A stretch of DNA of 64,000 nt from assembly GCF_008477545.1 (NCBI RefSeq), contig NZ_VORA01000001.1, positions 1,939,193 through 2,003,192 on the forward strand. Reading direction: 5' to 3'. Origin of the DNA: Roseibium aestuarii. Its GTDB lineage: Bacteria; Pseudomonadota; Alphaproteobacteria; Rhizobiales; Stappiaceae. Below are positions 1 through 8,837 of the stretch, one piece after another. Position 1 is the first letter of the stretch. Every line of letters begins with the position of its first letter. Position numbers and translations under genes: made by a program. The notes under the pieces were generated by a model. The model had not been told where the DNA came from, searched no databases, and was given only the letters and a program-made list of their open reading frames with translations.

Positions 1-360
1 CGCCAGGTGATCAACGATCTGGACCAGGAATATGCGGAGACCTTTCGCTCTCTGGGGGTCCCCGCGCCCACCGCCATCGCAGCACTCCTGTGGGATGGAC
101 GCTTCTCTCTCGTGACGGTGCTGCTCGCCGGGTTCGGGCGTGCGGTCGCCGAGGTCGGCGCGGTGATGATCGTCGGCGGCAACATCAACCACGTGACCCG
201 GGTCATGACCACGGCCATCGCGCTTGAGACGTCGCGGGGCGATCTCGCCCTCGCGCTGGCACTCGGGCTGATCCTCCTGACCCTGGCGCTGGCGGTCAAC
301 GCCCTGACGTCCCTGATCAACGCACCGGCAAGGATGAGCGGGAATGTCCGACGTGCTTGA
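1..360 (+). CDS. tupB: Tungstate ABC transporter permease TupB (5' end outside window)
   Basis: This is the C-terminal part of an inner-membrane permease. The reading frame is open from base 1, so the true start lies upstream. The visible ~119 codons contain the EAA-type cytoplasmic loop typical of ABC permeases (alanine-rich region with RSLGVPAPTA) and two or three hydrophobic segments, including AGFGRAVAEVGAVMIVGG, a pattern shared by TupB and molybdate/sulfate-type permeases. It overlaps the next gene by 17 bases, which suggests translational coupling to the ATPase. Assignment to tungstate rather than molybdate rests on the neighbouring binding protein. The missing N-terminus cannot be assessed. 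Confidence 0.85.
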   Translation, partial: RQVINDLDQEYAETFRSLGVPAPTAIAALLWDGRFSLVTVLLAGFGRAVAEVGAVMIVGGNINHVTRVMTTAIALETSRGDLALALALGLILLTLALAVNALTSLINAPARMSGNVRRA

Positions 361-1126
361 GACCCCGGCCTCCGTCACGGCCCGCAGCCTGCGCCGCTCG
401 GGTCGTTCGCCCATGCCCCTGCGCGTGGAGGGGCTTACCCTCACGCTGGAGGGCACGCTGGTGCTCAACGACATCGACCTGGCGCTTGCCGATGACGGGG
501 TCACGGCGATCCTTGGGCCCAATGGCGCGGGCAAGTCCCTGCTTCTGCGCTGCCTTCATGGTCTGGTCACGCCGACCCGGGGGACGATCCTCTGGCATCA
601 CGAAGGCCGCGACCACGCGCCGGATCTCGCCATCCGCAAGGCCCAGGCCCTGGTGGCGCAAAAGCCGGTGCTGCTGCGCCGCTCCGTTCTCGCCAATCTG
701 AAATTCGTCGCCGGACTGCGCCGCCCGCGCCCCTCCACCGACGACCTCATGCAGGCGCTTCGCGAGGTCCGCCTCGAGCATCTGGCTCGCCAGAACGCCC
801 GCACCCTGTCCGGGGGCGAACAGCAGCGCCTCGCGCTCGCGCGCGCCCTGCTGCATGACCCGCGCGTCCTGCTCCTTGACGAACCCTCCGCCAATCTGGA
901 CCCGGCCTCGACCCTGCTGATCGAGACCGCGATCCGGGCAGCGCGCGCCGCAGGCACCAAGGTGCTGCTGATCACCCACGACATGGCCCAGGCCCGCCGT
1001 CTCGCCGACGACGTGGTCTTCCTGCACAAGGGCCGGATTGTCGAGCACACGAGCGCCGCTGCCTTCTTCGACCGCCCGTCGAGCGCCGAGGCAGAGGCCT
1101 ACGTGAAGGGAGACATCCTTCTCTGA
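344..1126 (+). CDS. tupC: Tungstate ABC transporter ATP-binding protein TupC
   Basis: Cytoplasmic ATPase (260 aa) that would power tungstate import with TupB. Walker A GPNGAGKS is at residues 58-65, the signature LSGGEQQR near 154, and Walker B LLLDEP with the catalytic region near 179-183, followed by a D-loop (SANLD) and the switch histidine in ITHDM. The length is normal for a stand-alone ABC ATPase. The first ~24 residues are extra to the usual fold, and MPLRVEG at residue 24 is a possible internal start, but the longer start overlaps tupB, as is common for coupled genes. Substrate identity is inferred from the adjacent tupA. Confidence 0.88.
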   Translation: MSDVLETPASVTARSLRRSGRSPMPLRVEGLTLTLEGTLVLNDIDLALADDGVTAILGPNGAGKSLLLRCLHGLVTPTRGTILWHHEGRDHAPDLAIRKAQALVAQKPVLLRRSVLANLKFVAGLRRPRPSTDDLMQALREVRLEHLARQNARTLSGGEQQRLALARALLHDPRVLLLDEPSANLDPASTLLIETAIRAARAAGTKVLLITHDMAQARRLADDVVFLHKGRIVEHTSAAAFFDRPSSAEAEAYVKGDILL

Positions 1127-1166
1127 GGTCCCCCGGGCGTGACGCCGCCTGGGTCCCACCCGCTTG

Positions 1167-1185
1167 CCGGTTCCCTTCGGGCCGG
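1167..1185 (+). other. Small hairpin in the tupC-tupA spacer
   Basis: CCGG-TT-CCC-TTC-GGG-CCGG can fold as a short stem with a 2-nt bulge. It lies in the 98-base gap between tupC and tupA. Such structures often limit read-through or protect the mRNA of the more abundant binding protein. The role here is inferred only. Confidence 0.3.
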
Positions 1186-1224
1186 AAGACCATCACAAGA
1201 CGCATTTGAGGGAGAAACATCCAG

Positions 1225-2073
1225 ATGCACCAGTTCAACCGTCTCTTCGCCCGCACGATCCTCGGGGCGGGCCTCGCGCTTGCGACCCTCGTCGCCCCGA
1301 TCGCATCCGCACAGGCCGCCGACCAGTTCATCGTCGTCCAGTCCACCACCTCCACCCAGAACTCCGGCCTTCTCGACGTGATCCTGCCGGAGTTCACCAA
1401 GAAGTCCGGCATCGAGGTGCGCGTCGTGGCCGTGGGCACCGGTCAGGCCATCAAGAACGCCGCCAATGGCGATGGTGACGTGCTCCTCGTCCATGCCAAG
1501 CCTGCGGAAGAAAAGTTCGTCGCCGATGGTGAAGGCGTGAAGCGCTTCGACGTGATGTACAACGACTTCGTCGTCGTCGGACCGGCCAGCGATCCCGCGG
1601 GCATCAAGGGCATGACCGACGCCAAGGCAGCGCTTGCCAAGATCGCCGAAGCCGGTTCCCCCTTCGCTTCGCGCGGCGACGACAGCGGCACCCACAAGAA
1701 GGAACAGGCACTCTGGAAGCTGGCCGGCGTGGACGTGAAGGCCGCCAAGGACTGGTACCGCGAGACCGGCTCCGGCATGGGCGCCACCCTGAACGTGGCC
1801 GCCGGCATGGACGCCTATACGCTCACCGACCGTGCCACCTGGCTCGCCTTCCAGAACCGTGGGTCCCTGGAAATCGTCACCCAGGGCGACGATATCCTGT
1901 TCAACCAGTATGGCGTCATTCTGGTCAATCCGGCCAAGCACCCGAACGTCAAGGCCGAAGCCGGCCAGGCCTTCATCGACTGGCTGATCGGCGCCGAAGG
2001 CCAGTCGGCCATCGCAGCCTACAAGATCAACGGCGAACAGCTGTTCTTCCCGAATGCGACCGCCACCAACTGA
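1225..2073 (+). CDS. tupA: Tungstate-binding periplasmic protein TupA
   Basis: Periplasmic substrate-binding protein (282 aa). A signal peptide with a hydrophobic core at residues 10-28 precedes a probable cleavage after ASAQA (about residue 31). The mature protein starts with the oxyanion-binding motif STTSTQNSG (residues 40-48), characteristic of TupA/WtpA-like tungstate binders and unlike ModA. Further family traits are NAANGDGDVLLVHAKPAEE and YNDFVVVGP. A Shine-Dalgarno GGGAGAAA lies ~12 bases upstream. The gene is last in the order tupB-tupC-tupA, whereas many clusters place tupA first. Its role would be to supply tungsten or molybdenum for cofactor enzymes. Confidence 0.92.
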   Translation: MHQFNRLFARTILGAGLALATLVAPIASAQAADQFIVVQSTTSTQNSGLLDVILPEFTKKSGIEVRVVAVGTGQAIKNAANGDGDVLLVHAKPAEEKFVADGEGVKRFDVMYNDFVVVGPASDPAGIKGMTDAKAALAKIAEAGSPFASRGDDSGTHKKEQALWKLAGVDVKAAKDWYRETGSGMGATLNVAAGMDAYTLTDRATWLAFQNRGSLEIVTQGDDILFNQYGVILVNPAKHPNVKAEAGQAFIDWLIGAEGQSAIAAYKINGEQLFFPNATATN

Positions 2074-2110
2074 GTTTGGCCACGCCGATAAACTTCATTT
2101 GCTAAATGAA

Positions 2111-2140
2111 AAAAGCGCCGCAGGATCCTGCGGCGCTTTT
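2111..2140. terminator. Bidirectional terminator between tupA and pit
   Basis: A perfect 30-bp palindrome, AAAAGCGCCGCAGGA followed by its exact complement. The G+C-rich stem is flanked by an A-run on one side and a T-run on the other, so it can act in both directions. It sits between two convergent genes (tupA ends 38 bases to the left, pit 37 bases to the right). Confidence 0.9.
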
Positions 2141-2176
2141 GTTTTCTTCAGTTTAGTGTCCGATCCTGACCGGTCT

Positions 2177-3670
2177 TCACCCCATCAACGGCACGAGCAG
2201 CAGGTAGAGACCCGCCGACAGCAGCGCAGACGCCGGAACGGTGATCACCCAGGCCGCCACGATTGTGGAGAAATGGGCGCGGCGCACCAGCTTGCGGCGG
2301 AACATCTCTTCCCTGTTGCGCTGGGGACGGGTCGGCTTGGGACCCCGGCCATTCTTGGCCATCACGTAATTGAACCGGCGCAGCGAATTTGCGGTGTACC
2401 ATTCGCGGAAGAAGCCCACGCCAAAGACCGCACCCACCGCAATGTGGGTGGAGGACACCGGCAGCCCCAGCGCGGAGGCGACGATCACGGTCAGCGCGGC
2501 AGACAGCGCCACGCAGAAGGCACGCATCGGGTTCAGCTTGGTGATCTGCTGGCCGACCATGTTGATCAGCTTCGGACCGAAGAGCAGCAGACCGAAGGAA
2601 ATGCCGAAGGCTCCGACCGCCATGACCCAGAGCGGGATTTCCACCTTGCTGGCCACATCGCCGAACCCGGCCGTGTGCACGATGGCCGCCAGCGGCCCCA
2701 CCGCGTTGGCCACATCATTGGCGCCATGGGCGAAGGACAGCAGCGCGGCCGAGACGACCAGCGGAACCTTGAAGAGCTTGCGCAGGGACTGGTTCTTGTT
2801 TTCCAGACCGCGCGACTGGCGCGCCACATAGGGCCGGGTGATCAGCAGGCTGGCGATGGCCGACCCGAGGCCGATCAGCAGCGCCATCGGCATGTCGATC
2901 TCGACGAGCTTCTTCACGCCCTTCAGCGCCAGATAGGTGGCAAAGGCCCCGGTCATCACGGCGATGAACACCGGCACCCAGCGCCGGGCTGCGGCGATCT
3001 TGTCGTCCCGGTAGACCACCAGAACCTTGATCAGATAGAGGAAGAAGGCCGCGATCACCCCGCCCATCAGCGGCGAGATCACCCAGCTGGCCGCAATCTG
3101 CCCCATGGTGCCCCAGCTCACCGCCGCAAAGCCTGCGGCAGCGATCCCGGCCCCCATGACACCGCCGACGATGGCGTGGGTGGTGGAAACCGGCGCCCCG
3201 ATCCAGGTCGCCAGGTTGATCCAGAGCGCGGAGGAAATCAGGGCGGCCATCATGGCAGCCATGAAGACCGCCGGATTGGCGACCGCCGCCGGATCGATGA
3301 TGCCCTTTGAAATCGTGCCGACCACATCGCCCCCGGCCAGCAGAGCGCCGGCGCTTTCGGCCACGGCGGCAATCAGCAGGGCCGTCAGCATGCTCATGGC
3401 GCGCGAGCCCACGGCGGGCCCGACGTTGTTGGCCACGTCATTGGCGCCGATGTTCAGCGCCATGTAGGCTCCGATCACCGCCGCGACGGCGACAATATAG
3501 GTGCCGGGAGAGTCGAAGAAGAAGAGCGTCGCCACCAGCCCGCAGACAAGAACGAAGAGCAGGCCGATGCCCGGCGCGACCAGACGCTTGCCCAGACTGC
3601 CCGTGGCTTCTCCCATGTAGGAGAGCTTGTCCAGATCCTTGTCGAGGGTCGGTTTATGGTACTGATTCAT
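2177..3670 (-). CDS. pit: PiT-family inorganic phosphate transporter
   Basis: Inner-membrane phosphate (metal-phosphate/H+) symporter of 497 aa, close to E. coli PitA in length. The two family signatures are present: GANDVANNVGP at residues 75-85 and GANDVANAVGP at about 316-326. About ten hydrophobic segments can be counted, plus a soluble N-terminus rich in Asp/Lys and a basic cytoplasmic loop in the last third (KNGRGPKPTRPQRNREEMFRR region). No phoU-like or DUF47 pit accessory gene lies next to it. The ATG start is far from other genes, so it is probably a single-gene unit ending in the shared terminator with tupA. Confidence 0.92.
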   Translation of the reverse strand: MNQYHKPTLDKDLDKLSYMGEATGSLGKRLVAPGIGLLFVLVCGLVATLFFFDSPGTYIVAVAAVIGAYMALNIGANDVANNVGPAVGSRAMSMLTALLIAAVAESAGALLAGGDVVGTISKGIIDPAAVANPAVFMAAMMAALISSALWINLATWIGAPVSTTHAIVGGVMGAGIAAAGFAAVSWGTMGQIAASWVISPLMGGVIAAFFLYLIKVLVVYRDDKIAAARRWVPVFIAVMTGAFATYLALKGVKKLVEIDMPMALLIGLGSAIASLLITRPYVARQSRGLENKNQSLRKLFKVPLVVSAALLSFAHGANDVANAVGPLAAIVHTAGFGDVASKVEIPLWVMAVGAFGISFGLLLFGPKLINMVGQQITKLNPMRAFCVALSAALTVIVASALGLPVSSTHIAVGAVFGVGFFREWYTANSLRRFNYVMAKNGRGPKPTRPQRNREEMFRRKLVRRAHFSTIVAAWVITVPASALLSAGLYLLLVPLMG

Positions 3671-3765
3671 GCCATTCCACTCTGCTCGCGGGTGACGGTG
3701 TCACGAAACTGTCATATGCTGCGCCCCCGCATGACAGGAGATGAGCGGAATTTCAATTGTGAGAC

Positions 3766-4335
3766 TTACGAGCAACGGCCTTTTTGGCGCATTTCCTCTA
3801 GAAACTGCCGGAGAATGGGCCGCGCGCCCTCTTCGTCGGTCAGCGCGATGGCCTCGTCCACGCTGAGCCAGCGCAGCTGCCGCTCGCCCGCTTCCGGGAA
3901 CGTCTCGGCCTGGCCCTTGGCCTCCACCAGATAGACGAGCACATCCGTGTCCACCTTCAGCCCGCCGCCAACCCCCTTGTGCGAGGCAAACTGGGCATAT
4001 GGCTCCTTGCGCGGAGCCTCGCCGATCACACCGGCTTCCTCGAAGGCCTCGATCACCGCCGTGCGGTGACCCTTCTTCTTCATCATGGGCCACCCCTTGG
4101 GCAGGATCCAGCGGCCACTGTCCCGCGTGGTGACCAGCAACACCTCGAGACGGCGGTTGGTCACCCGATAGCACAGCGCGGCAATCTGCAGCCGGTCCGG
4201 CACGGTGAAGAGGTTCTTGAACACCCGTTTCAGCTTTGAAGCCTTTCGCTCGCCGCGCTGCTTCCTGAGCCGGCTTATTGATTCTTCGTCAAATAGTCCG
4301 CGACAGAGCGAAAGGGTGCAACAGCTGGATGACAT
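3766..4335 (-). CDS. Nudix hydrolase with atypical Nudix box
   Basis: A 189-aa protein with a Nudix fold (beta strand LQIAALCYRV, then ILPKGWPM). The Nudix box at residues 81-103 reads GWPMMKKKGHRTAVIEAFEE followed by AGV. It keeps the EExG metal-binding core but has Lys instead of the first conserved Glu and Ile instead of the Arg of REUXEE. The family hydrolyses nucleoside diphosphates linked to another group, and the KGWPM variant resembles diphosphoinositol/diadenosine-polyphosphate-type enzymes; the substrate is unknown. The first ~35 residues (cysteine-rich, then basic) are poorly supported, so the true start may be further in. Confidence 0.8.
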   Translation of the reverse strand: MSSSCCTLSLCRGLFDEESISRLRKQRGERKASKLKRVFKNLFTVPDRLQIAALCYRVTNRRLEVLLVTTRDSGRWILPKGWPMMKKKGHRTAVIEAFEEAGVIGEAPRKEPYAQFASHKGVGGGLKVDTDVLVYLVEAKGQAETFPEAGERQLRWLSVDEAIALTDEEGARPILRQFLEEMRQKGRCS

Positions 4336-4430
4336 TCGCGCGACATCGCGCTGACGAGAGGCGCAAGACCCTGCGTCAGCCGCCGGTCAAAACGGCGTCA
4401 TTACATCGTCCAGCTGCGCAAGTTGCCCTC

Positions 4431-5321
4431 TCAGGCCTCGCGCACCCGCACGTGACCGGCCTTCCAGGACCCTGGCCAGACCTCTGCGGCCCCCGACCGC
4501 AGCCGTCGGATCGCGGTGACCGGAACCCGGGCATGGAGCACCGGATCATCGCCGGCGCGCCCGTCGAAAACCTGGGTCTTGGCGCCGACGCCGGTGAAGC
4601 CGAGCGGCTCCTCGCAGGGCACGAAGAGCGCGGCGCCCGAAACATTGGTCTCCATCTGGGTGGTGCCCTCGGACCGGCCGATGGTGCCGCAGACGGCGAC
4701 TGCACACATGAGTTCCACCGCCCGCGCCTTGGCACAGTCGAACACCCGGTGATAGCCCGACAGTTTCTCGGTCATGGAGGGGACCAGAAGCAGCTCGATC
4801 TTCTCTTCCGCCAGAAGCACGGAGAGCGCCGGCATTTCCACGTCCAGACAGATCAGCATGGCGGTTCGCACGCCCTGCCAGTCGAAGATGACGACCTCAC
4901 CGCCGGGAACCAGCGTCCAGCTTTCCGGATCCTGCTCGCCCGGCGTCAGGCTCAGCTTGTCGTGGCGGATCTCGCGCCCGTCATGGGCATAGAAGACGGC
5001 CGTGTTGGTATAGCCGCCCTCGCATGCGACCGGCATGGAGCCGAGAAGCAGCGAGATCCCGAGCTTTTGCGGAAGAGGAGCCAGCAGCGCCCGCACATCC
5101 TCGCCCACGGCCGCGAGGAAGGTCATCTCCTCGGTCGGGGCCAGACCCTCCGGCTTGAAGGCAAGACAGGCCTCGATGGCATATTCGGGAAGGACGAGAA
5201 GCTCGGCCCCCTCTTCCTTCACCTGACGCAGACGCGCCTCCACATGAGCGGCGAAATCGGCGGCGGACCGGGGCGCGAACCCCAGGTTCATCGCCCAAAG
5301 GGCAATCGGCACATCAGTCAT
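4431..5321 (-). CDS. Carbon-nitrogen hydrolase (nitrilase superfamily)
   Basis: A cytoplasmic amidase-like enzyme of 296 aa. The Glu-Lys-Cys triad is visible: E46 in LPEYA, K122 in HDKLSLTPGEQ and C158 in LICLDVE. Members cleave or transfer non-peptide C-N bonds, for example in omega-amides, N-carbamyl compounds or nitriles; nothing here fixes the substrate. It lies 95 bases upstream of, and on the same strand as, the Nudix gene, which gives no functional link. Length and motif spacing are normal and the start is the ATG followed by TDVPIALWAMN. Confidence 0.85.
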   Translation of the reverse strand: MTDVPIALWAMNLGFAPRSAADFAAHVEARLRQVKEEGAELLVLPEYAIEACLAFKPEGLAPTEEMTFLAAVGEDVRALLAPLPQKLGISLLLGSMPVACEGGYTNTAVFYAHDGREIRHDKLSLTPGEQDPESWTLVPGGEVVIFDWQGVRTAMLICLDVEMPALSVLLAEEKIELLLVPSMTEKLSGYHRVFDCAKARAVELMCAVAVCGTIGRSEGTTQMETNVSGAALFVPCEEPLGFTGVGAKTQVFDGRAGDDPVLHARVPVTAIRRLRSGAAEVWPGSWKAGHVRVREA

Positions 5322-5496
5322 CTGGCAGGTATCCCGGGCATGAAGATCGGTTGTGGCGGGGTCACGTCAGACGCGAGTCTGCGGACGATGGCTCACACTA
5401 GCCCGGTTCGGCGGCCACTAAAAAGCCTCGGGCCCGAAAATGTCGGACCCTGAGACAGCCAGGCGCAAAAAGTCAGGTGAATGGCTTCAGCAGCGA

Positions 5497-5706
5497 TCAG
5501 AACTGGGACGGCGCGCCGCGCGAAAACCAGACGATCAGCAGCGAGACAAGGGCTGCGGTGAGAACCAGCGGCGCACGCAGGAAGAAGGGGCTCTTGAGGC
5601 TGGAGAGTTTCGGCGTCTCACGCACCTGGCGCAGACCGGCAAGTGCCAGATCGGTGCGTCTGTCGAGTTCCGCAAACAATGTTTCCAGCTCGTTCTGAGC
5701 AGCCAT
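5497..5706 (-). CDS. Small single-pass membrane protein of unknown function
   Basis: 69 aa: an N-terminal helical, charged stretch (residues 1-40, ELETLFAELDRRTD) followed by one transmembrane helix (about 44-61, LVLTAALVSLLIVWF) and a short tail. A G-rich ribosome binding site (GGGGGAT) lies seven bases before the ATG. It sits between recJ and the nitrilase-type gene on the same strand. I do not recognise a family. The amphipathic region before the membrane anchor resembles small scaffold-type membrane proteins, but that is speculation. Confidence 0.6.
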   Translation of the reverse strand: MAAQNELETLFAELDRRTDLALAGLRQVRETPKLSSLKSPFFLRAPLVLTAALVSLLIVWFSRGAPSQF

Positions 5707-5802
5707 GCCAGATCCCCCATCAGGCGATTCCTTCGCCTGACAAGACCCTAGGCCGCGAGCCTTTCCATATGGTTAATGCAAGTTAAAGAGCGCCTCTCCG
5801 GC

Positions 5803-7623
5803 TCAGACCCGCACCTTCTGCGGGTCCGCCACGTCCAGAATGCGCAACTGTGCCTTAGGGACACCCTGCCAGGTGTCGATGGACAGGGTTCCGGCCACAT
5901 GCAGCGCCCCGCCCCGGTTGTGGAGCAGCATCTTTCCGTGGGGCTTGTCTTCTGCCTTGAAGCAGATCGCCTTGAGGCTGGCCCCGTCCCCGGCGGCCAG
6001 GGTCACGCGTACGTGACCATTGCCGACCACATCGGCGAATTTCACCCGGTGGGCGGGGAACACGAAGACCGGCTCCGCATGGCCTGCCCCATAGGGCCCG
6101 GCCTTCTCAAGAAGCTGCAGGAACTCGACACTCGCCCCCGTGGCGGTCAGCGCCCCGTCGATCTTCAGCTCCCGCTTTGCCGAAGCCGCCTCGACCTCCG
6201 CGCTCAGGATCTCGGCAAAGAAGGCGGCAAGGTCGCCGAGCCGGGAGCGCTCCACCGTCAGGCCGGCCGCCATGGCATGTCCGCCGCCCTTGACGAGCAG
6301 CTTGAGGTCCACCGCCTTGCGCACGGCCCGACCCAGATCCACCCCCTGGATGGATCGGCCGGAGCCTGTGCCCCTGCCCTCGCTGTCGAAGGCAATGGCA
6401 AAGGACGGACGCCGATGCGCCTCCTTCAGCCGCGAGGCCAGCAGGCCGACGATCCCCGGATGCCACTCCTCCGACCCGGTCAGCAGCACCGCCGGATCCT
6501 CGTTGGCCAGGGCGACGACCGCCTGCGCCTCGGCCTGTTCCAGCATCAGGGCTTCCATCGCCTGGCGTTCCTGATTGAGCTGGTTCAGCCGCTCGGCAAT
6601 GGCGCGGGCTTCGTCCGCCGCACCGCAGGTGAGCAGCCGCGCGCCCAGGGCCGCATCGCCGATGCGTCCGCCTGCGTTGATCCGCGGTCCGAGCAGGAAG
6701 CCCAGATGATAGGGCGCGGGAGGTCCGTTGACGCGCGCCACATCGGCCAGAGCCGAGAGCCCCGCATTGCCGCGCCGGGCCATCACGTCGAGGCCGCGCA
6801 TGACATAGGCCCGGTTGAGACCCTGCAGCGGCACCACATCGCACACGGTGCCGAGCGCCACGAGATCCAGCAATTGCATGAGATCGGGCTGACGACCGCC
6901 CGGGAAGGCGCCCCGGCGGCGAAGCTCCCGGTTGAGCCCGACAAGAAACAGGAAGGTGACGCCGACCGCCGCCAGATGCCCCTGCCCCGACAAGTCATCC
7001 TGCCGGTTCGGGTTGACGAGGGCGGCCACCGAGGGCAGCTCCTCGCCCACCTGGTGATGGTCGATCACCACCACGTCGAGGCCGAGGCGCCGGGCGCTCT
7101 CGAAGGCCTCGAAGGAGGTGCTGCCACAGTCCACAGTCACCAGCAGCCGGGCGCCGCTCTGGTGCAGCGCCTCGATGGCGGGACCGTTCGGCCCGTAACC
7201 TTCGATGATGCGGTCGGGAATGTGGATCACCGGATCGAGCCCGACCCAGCGCAGATAGCTTGCCAGAACCGCAGAGGACGTGGCCCCGTCCACGTCATAG
7301 TCGCCGAAGATCGCGATCCGCGTGCCCGCCTGTACCGCATCCGCGACACGCGCCACTGCCGCATCCATCCCCACCAGGGTGGAGGGATCGGGCATCAGGG
7401 TCTTGAGGGAGGGATTGAGGAAATCCTGGGCCGCCGGGGCCGCAACGCCGCGCGCCGCCATCACCCGGGCGAGCACGTCCGGCAGGCCCTCGCGCTGGGA
7501 AATCGTCGCGGCAGTCAGGGCCTGGGCATCGTTCAGCCGCTCGCGCCAGGCATTGTCATTGGCCGAGCGCGCGACCCCGAGGACGAGGCGTCCCGTCGAT
7601 CCGTCTGGGCTGGAACTCATCAT
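5803..7623 (-). CDS. recJ: Single-stranded-DNA-specific exonuclease RecJ
   Basis: 5'-3' single-strand exonuclease of recombination, mismatch and base-excision repair, 606 aa. The DHH domain shows FGDYDVDGA (Asp108, 110 and 112) and VVIDHHQVG (DHH at 188-190). The GGRIGDAALGARLL segment and the DHHA1-type GGGHAMAAGL at about 446-455 follow, then the OB-fold C-terminal part. All metal ligands seem present. Two adjacent ATGs (7623 and 7620) are possible starts. A terminator behind glpX separates recJ from the upstream operon, so recJ needs its own promoter in 7624-7727. Confidence 0.95.
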   Translation of the reverse strand: MMSSSPDGSTGRLVLGVARSANDNAWRERLNDAQALTAATISQREGLPDVLARVMAARGVAAPAAQDFLNPSLKTLMPDPSTLVGMDAAVARVADAVQAGTRIAIFGDYDVDGATSSAVLASYLRWVGLDPVIHIPDRIIEGYGPNGPAIEALHQSGARLLVTVDCGSTSFEAFESARRLGLDVVVIDHHQVGEELPSVAALVNPNRQDDLSGQGHLAAVGVTFLFLVGLNRELRRRGAFPGGRQPDLMQLLDLVALGTVCDVVPLQGLNRAYVMRGLDVMARRGNAGLSALADVARVNGPPAPYHLGFLLGPRINAGGRIGDAALGARLLTCGAADEARAIAERLNQLNQERQAMEALMLEQAEAQAVVALANEDPAVLLTGSEEWHPGIVGLLASRLKEAHRRPSFAIAFDSEGRGTGSGRSIQGVDLGRAVRKAVDLKLLVKGGGHAMAAGLTVERSRLGDLAAFFAEILSAEVEAASAKRELKIDGALTATGASVEFLQLLEKAGPYGAGHAEPVFVFPAHRVKFADVVGNGHVRVTLAAGDGASLKAICFKAEDKPHGKMLLHNRGGALHVAGTLSIDTWQGVPKAQLRILDVADPQKVRV

Positions 7624-7727
7624 GGCTGCGGCCTTCCCTGCCCGCTGATCATGCGCTCTGTCTGCGGCTCGGACACGTCCCGGGATCCGGTGCCCCGTCT
7701 GTCGCTCGGACCGTCCGGCCGGCTTTC

Positions 7728-7767
7728 AAAAAAAGCGGGACCGCCGCCCCTTGCGGCGCGGCGGTCC
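7728..7767 (-). terminator. Rho-independent terminator downstream of glpX
   Basis: On the minus strand the stem GGACCGCCG / CGGCGGTCC (7738-7746 with 7759-7767) is followed by CGC and seven T residues (7728-7734). It lies 20 bases after the glpX stop. Confidence 0.85.
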
Positions 7768-7786
7768 ACTTGTCATGCCCCAAGGC

Positions 7787-8782
7787 TCAGTCCAGGTGGA
7801 ACTTGTCCAGCTGGGTGTGCTTGGCCTTGATGTAGCGCACCGTGCCCGTGGAGGAGCGCATCACCAGCGTGTGGGTGGTGATGTCGTTGCGGCCGAACTT
7901 GACGCCCTGCAGCAGGTTGCCGTCGGTCACGCCGGTGGCGGCGAACAGAACGTCCGGGCCTGCCATCTCTTCCAGGGTGTACTTCTTCTTGATGTCGTCG
8001 ATGCCCATGCGATGGGCCCGCTCCACCTGCTCTTCGCGGGTGATCACCAGACGGGTCTGCATCTGGCCGCCGATGCAGCGCAGGGCCGCAGCCGCCAGAA
8101 CGCCTTCCGGAGCCCCGCCGATGCCGGCGTAGAGATCGATGCCGGTCTCTTCCCAGTCGGTGGTGTGGATCACGCCGGCCACATCGCCGTCGCCGATCAG
8201 ACGGATCGCCGCACCGGTGGCGCGGATGTCCTCGATCAGACGGGCATGGCGCGGACGGTCGAGCACGCAGGCGGTGATCTCGTGGATCTTCACGCCCTTT
8301 TCGCGGGCAACCGCTGCCAGGTTCTCGGCAATCGGCGCATCCAGATCGATCAGGCCGGCCGGATAGCCCGGGCCGATGGCGATCTTGTCCATGTAGCTGT
8401 CAGGCGCGTTGAGCAGGTCGCCTTCCGGCGCCATGGCAATCACCGCCAGGGAGTTCGGCAGGTTCTTGGCGCAGATGGTGGTGCCTTCCAGCGGATCGAG
8501 AGCGATGTCGACCTTCGGACCGACCTTGGTGCCGACTTTCTCGCCGATGTAGAGCATCGGTGCTTCGTCGCGTTCGCCTTCGCCGATCACCACGGTGCCG
8601 TCGATCGGCAGCCGGTTCAGTTCCCGGCGCATGGCGTCCACGGCGGCCTGGTCGGCGGCCATTTCGTCGCCATGACCGCGAAGACGGGCAGCGGAAACGG
8701 CCGCCCGCTCGGCCACACGCGCCAGCTCCAGTGTCAGAATACGATCCAGAACGCTGGATCCGGACGTTTCCTTCTTCGCCAT
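7787..8782 (-). CDS. glpX: Class II fructose-1,6-bisphosphatase GlpX
   Basis: Converts fructose 1,6-bisphosphate to fructose 6-phosphate in gluconeogenesis (331 aa from the chosen start). The diagnostic GlpX stretches are present: VVIGEGERDEAPMLYIGE, the metal-binding DPLEGTT, and GIGGAPEGV. An in-frame ATG 18 bases upstream exists, but GGAGAG stands directly before the ATG of MAKKETSGSS, so that start is preferred. The gene follows hom by about 55 bases and closes the aminotransferase-hom-glpX unit at a strong terminator. This gene order recurs in related bacteria from general knowledge. Confidence 0.93.
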   Translation of the reverse strand: MAKKETSGSSVLDRILTLELARVAERAAVSAARLRGHGDEMAADQAAVDAMRRELNRLPIDGTVVIGEGERDEAPMLYIGEKVGTKVGPKVDIALDPLEGTTICAKNLPNSLAVIAMAPEGDLLNAPDSYMDKIAIGPGYPAGLIDLDAPIAENLAAVAREKGVKIHEITACVLDRPRHARLIEDIRATGAAIRLIGDGDVAGVIHTTDWEETGIDLYAGIGGAPEGVLAAAALRCIGGQMQTRLVITREEQVERAHRMGIDDIKKKYTLEEMAGPDVLFAATGVTDGNLLQGVKFGRNDITTHTLVMRSSTGTVRYIKAKHTQLDKFHLD

Positions 8783-8837
8783 CAAACTCTCCACTCTCAT
8801 TCGGCCGGGCCGCCTCCCGCGTCACCCGGCCAAGGGA

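Noticed and set aside
5776..7830. Plus-strand frame of 684 codons opposite recJ
   Set aside because: Antisense artefact, no recognisable domain, low-complexity composition.
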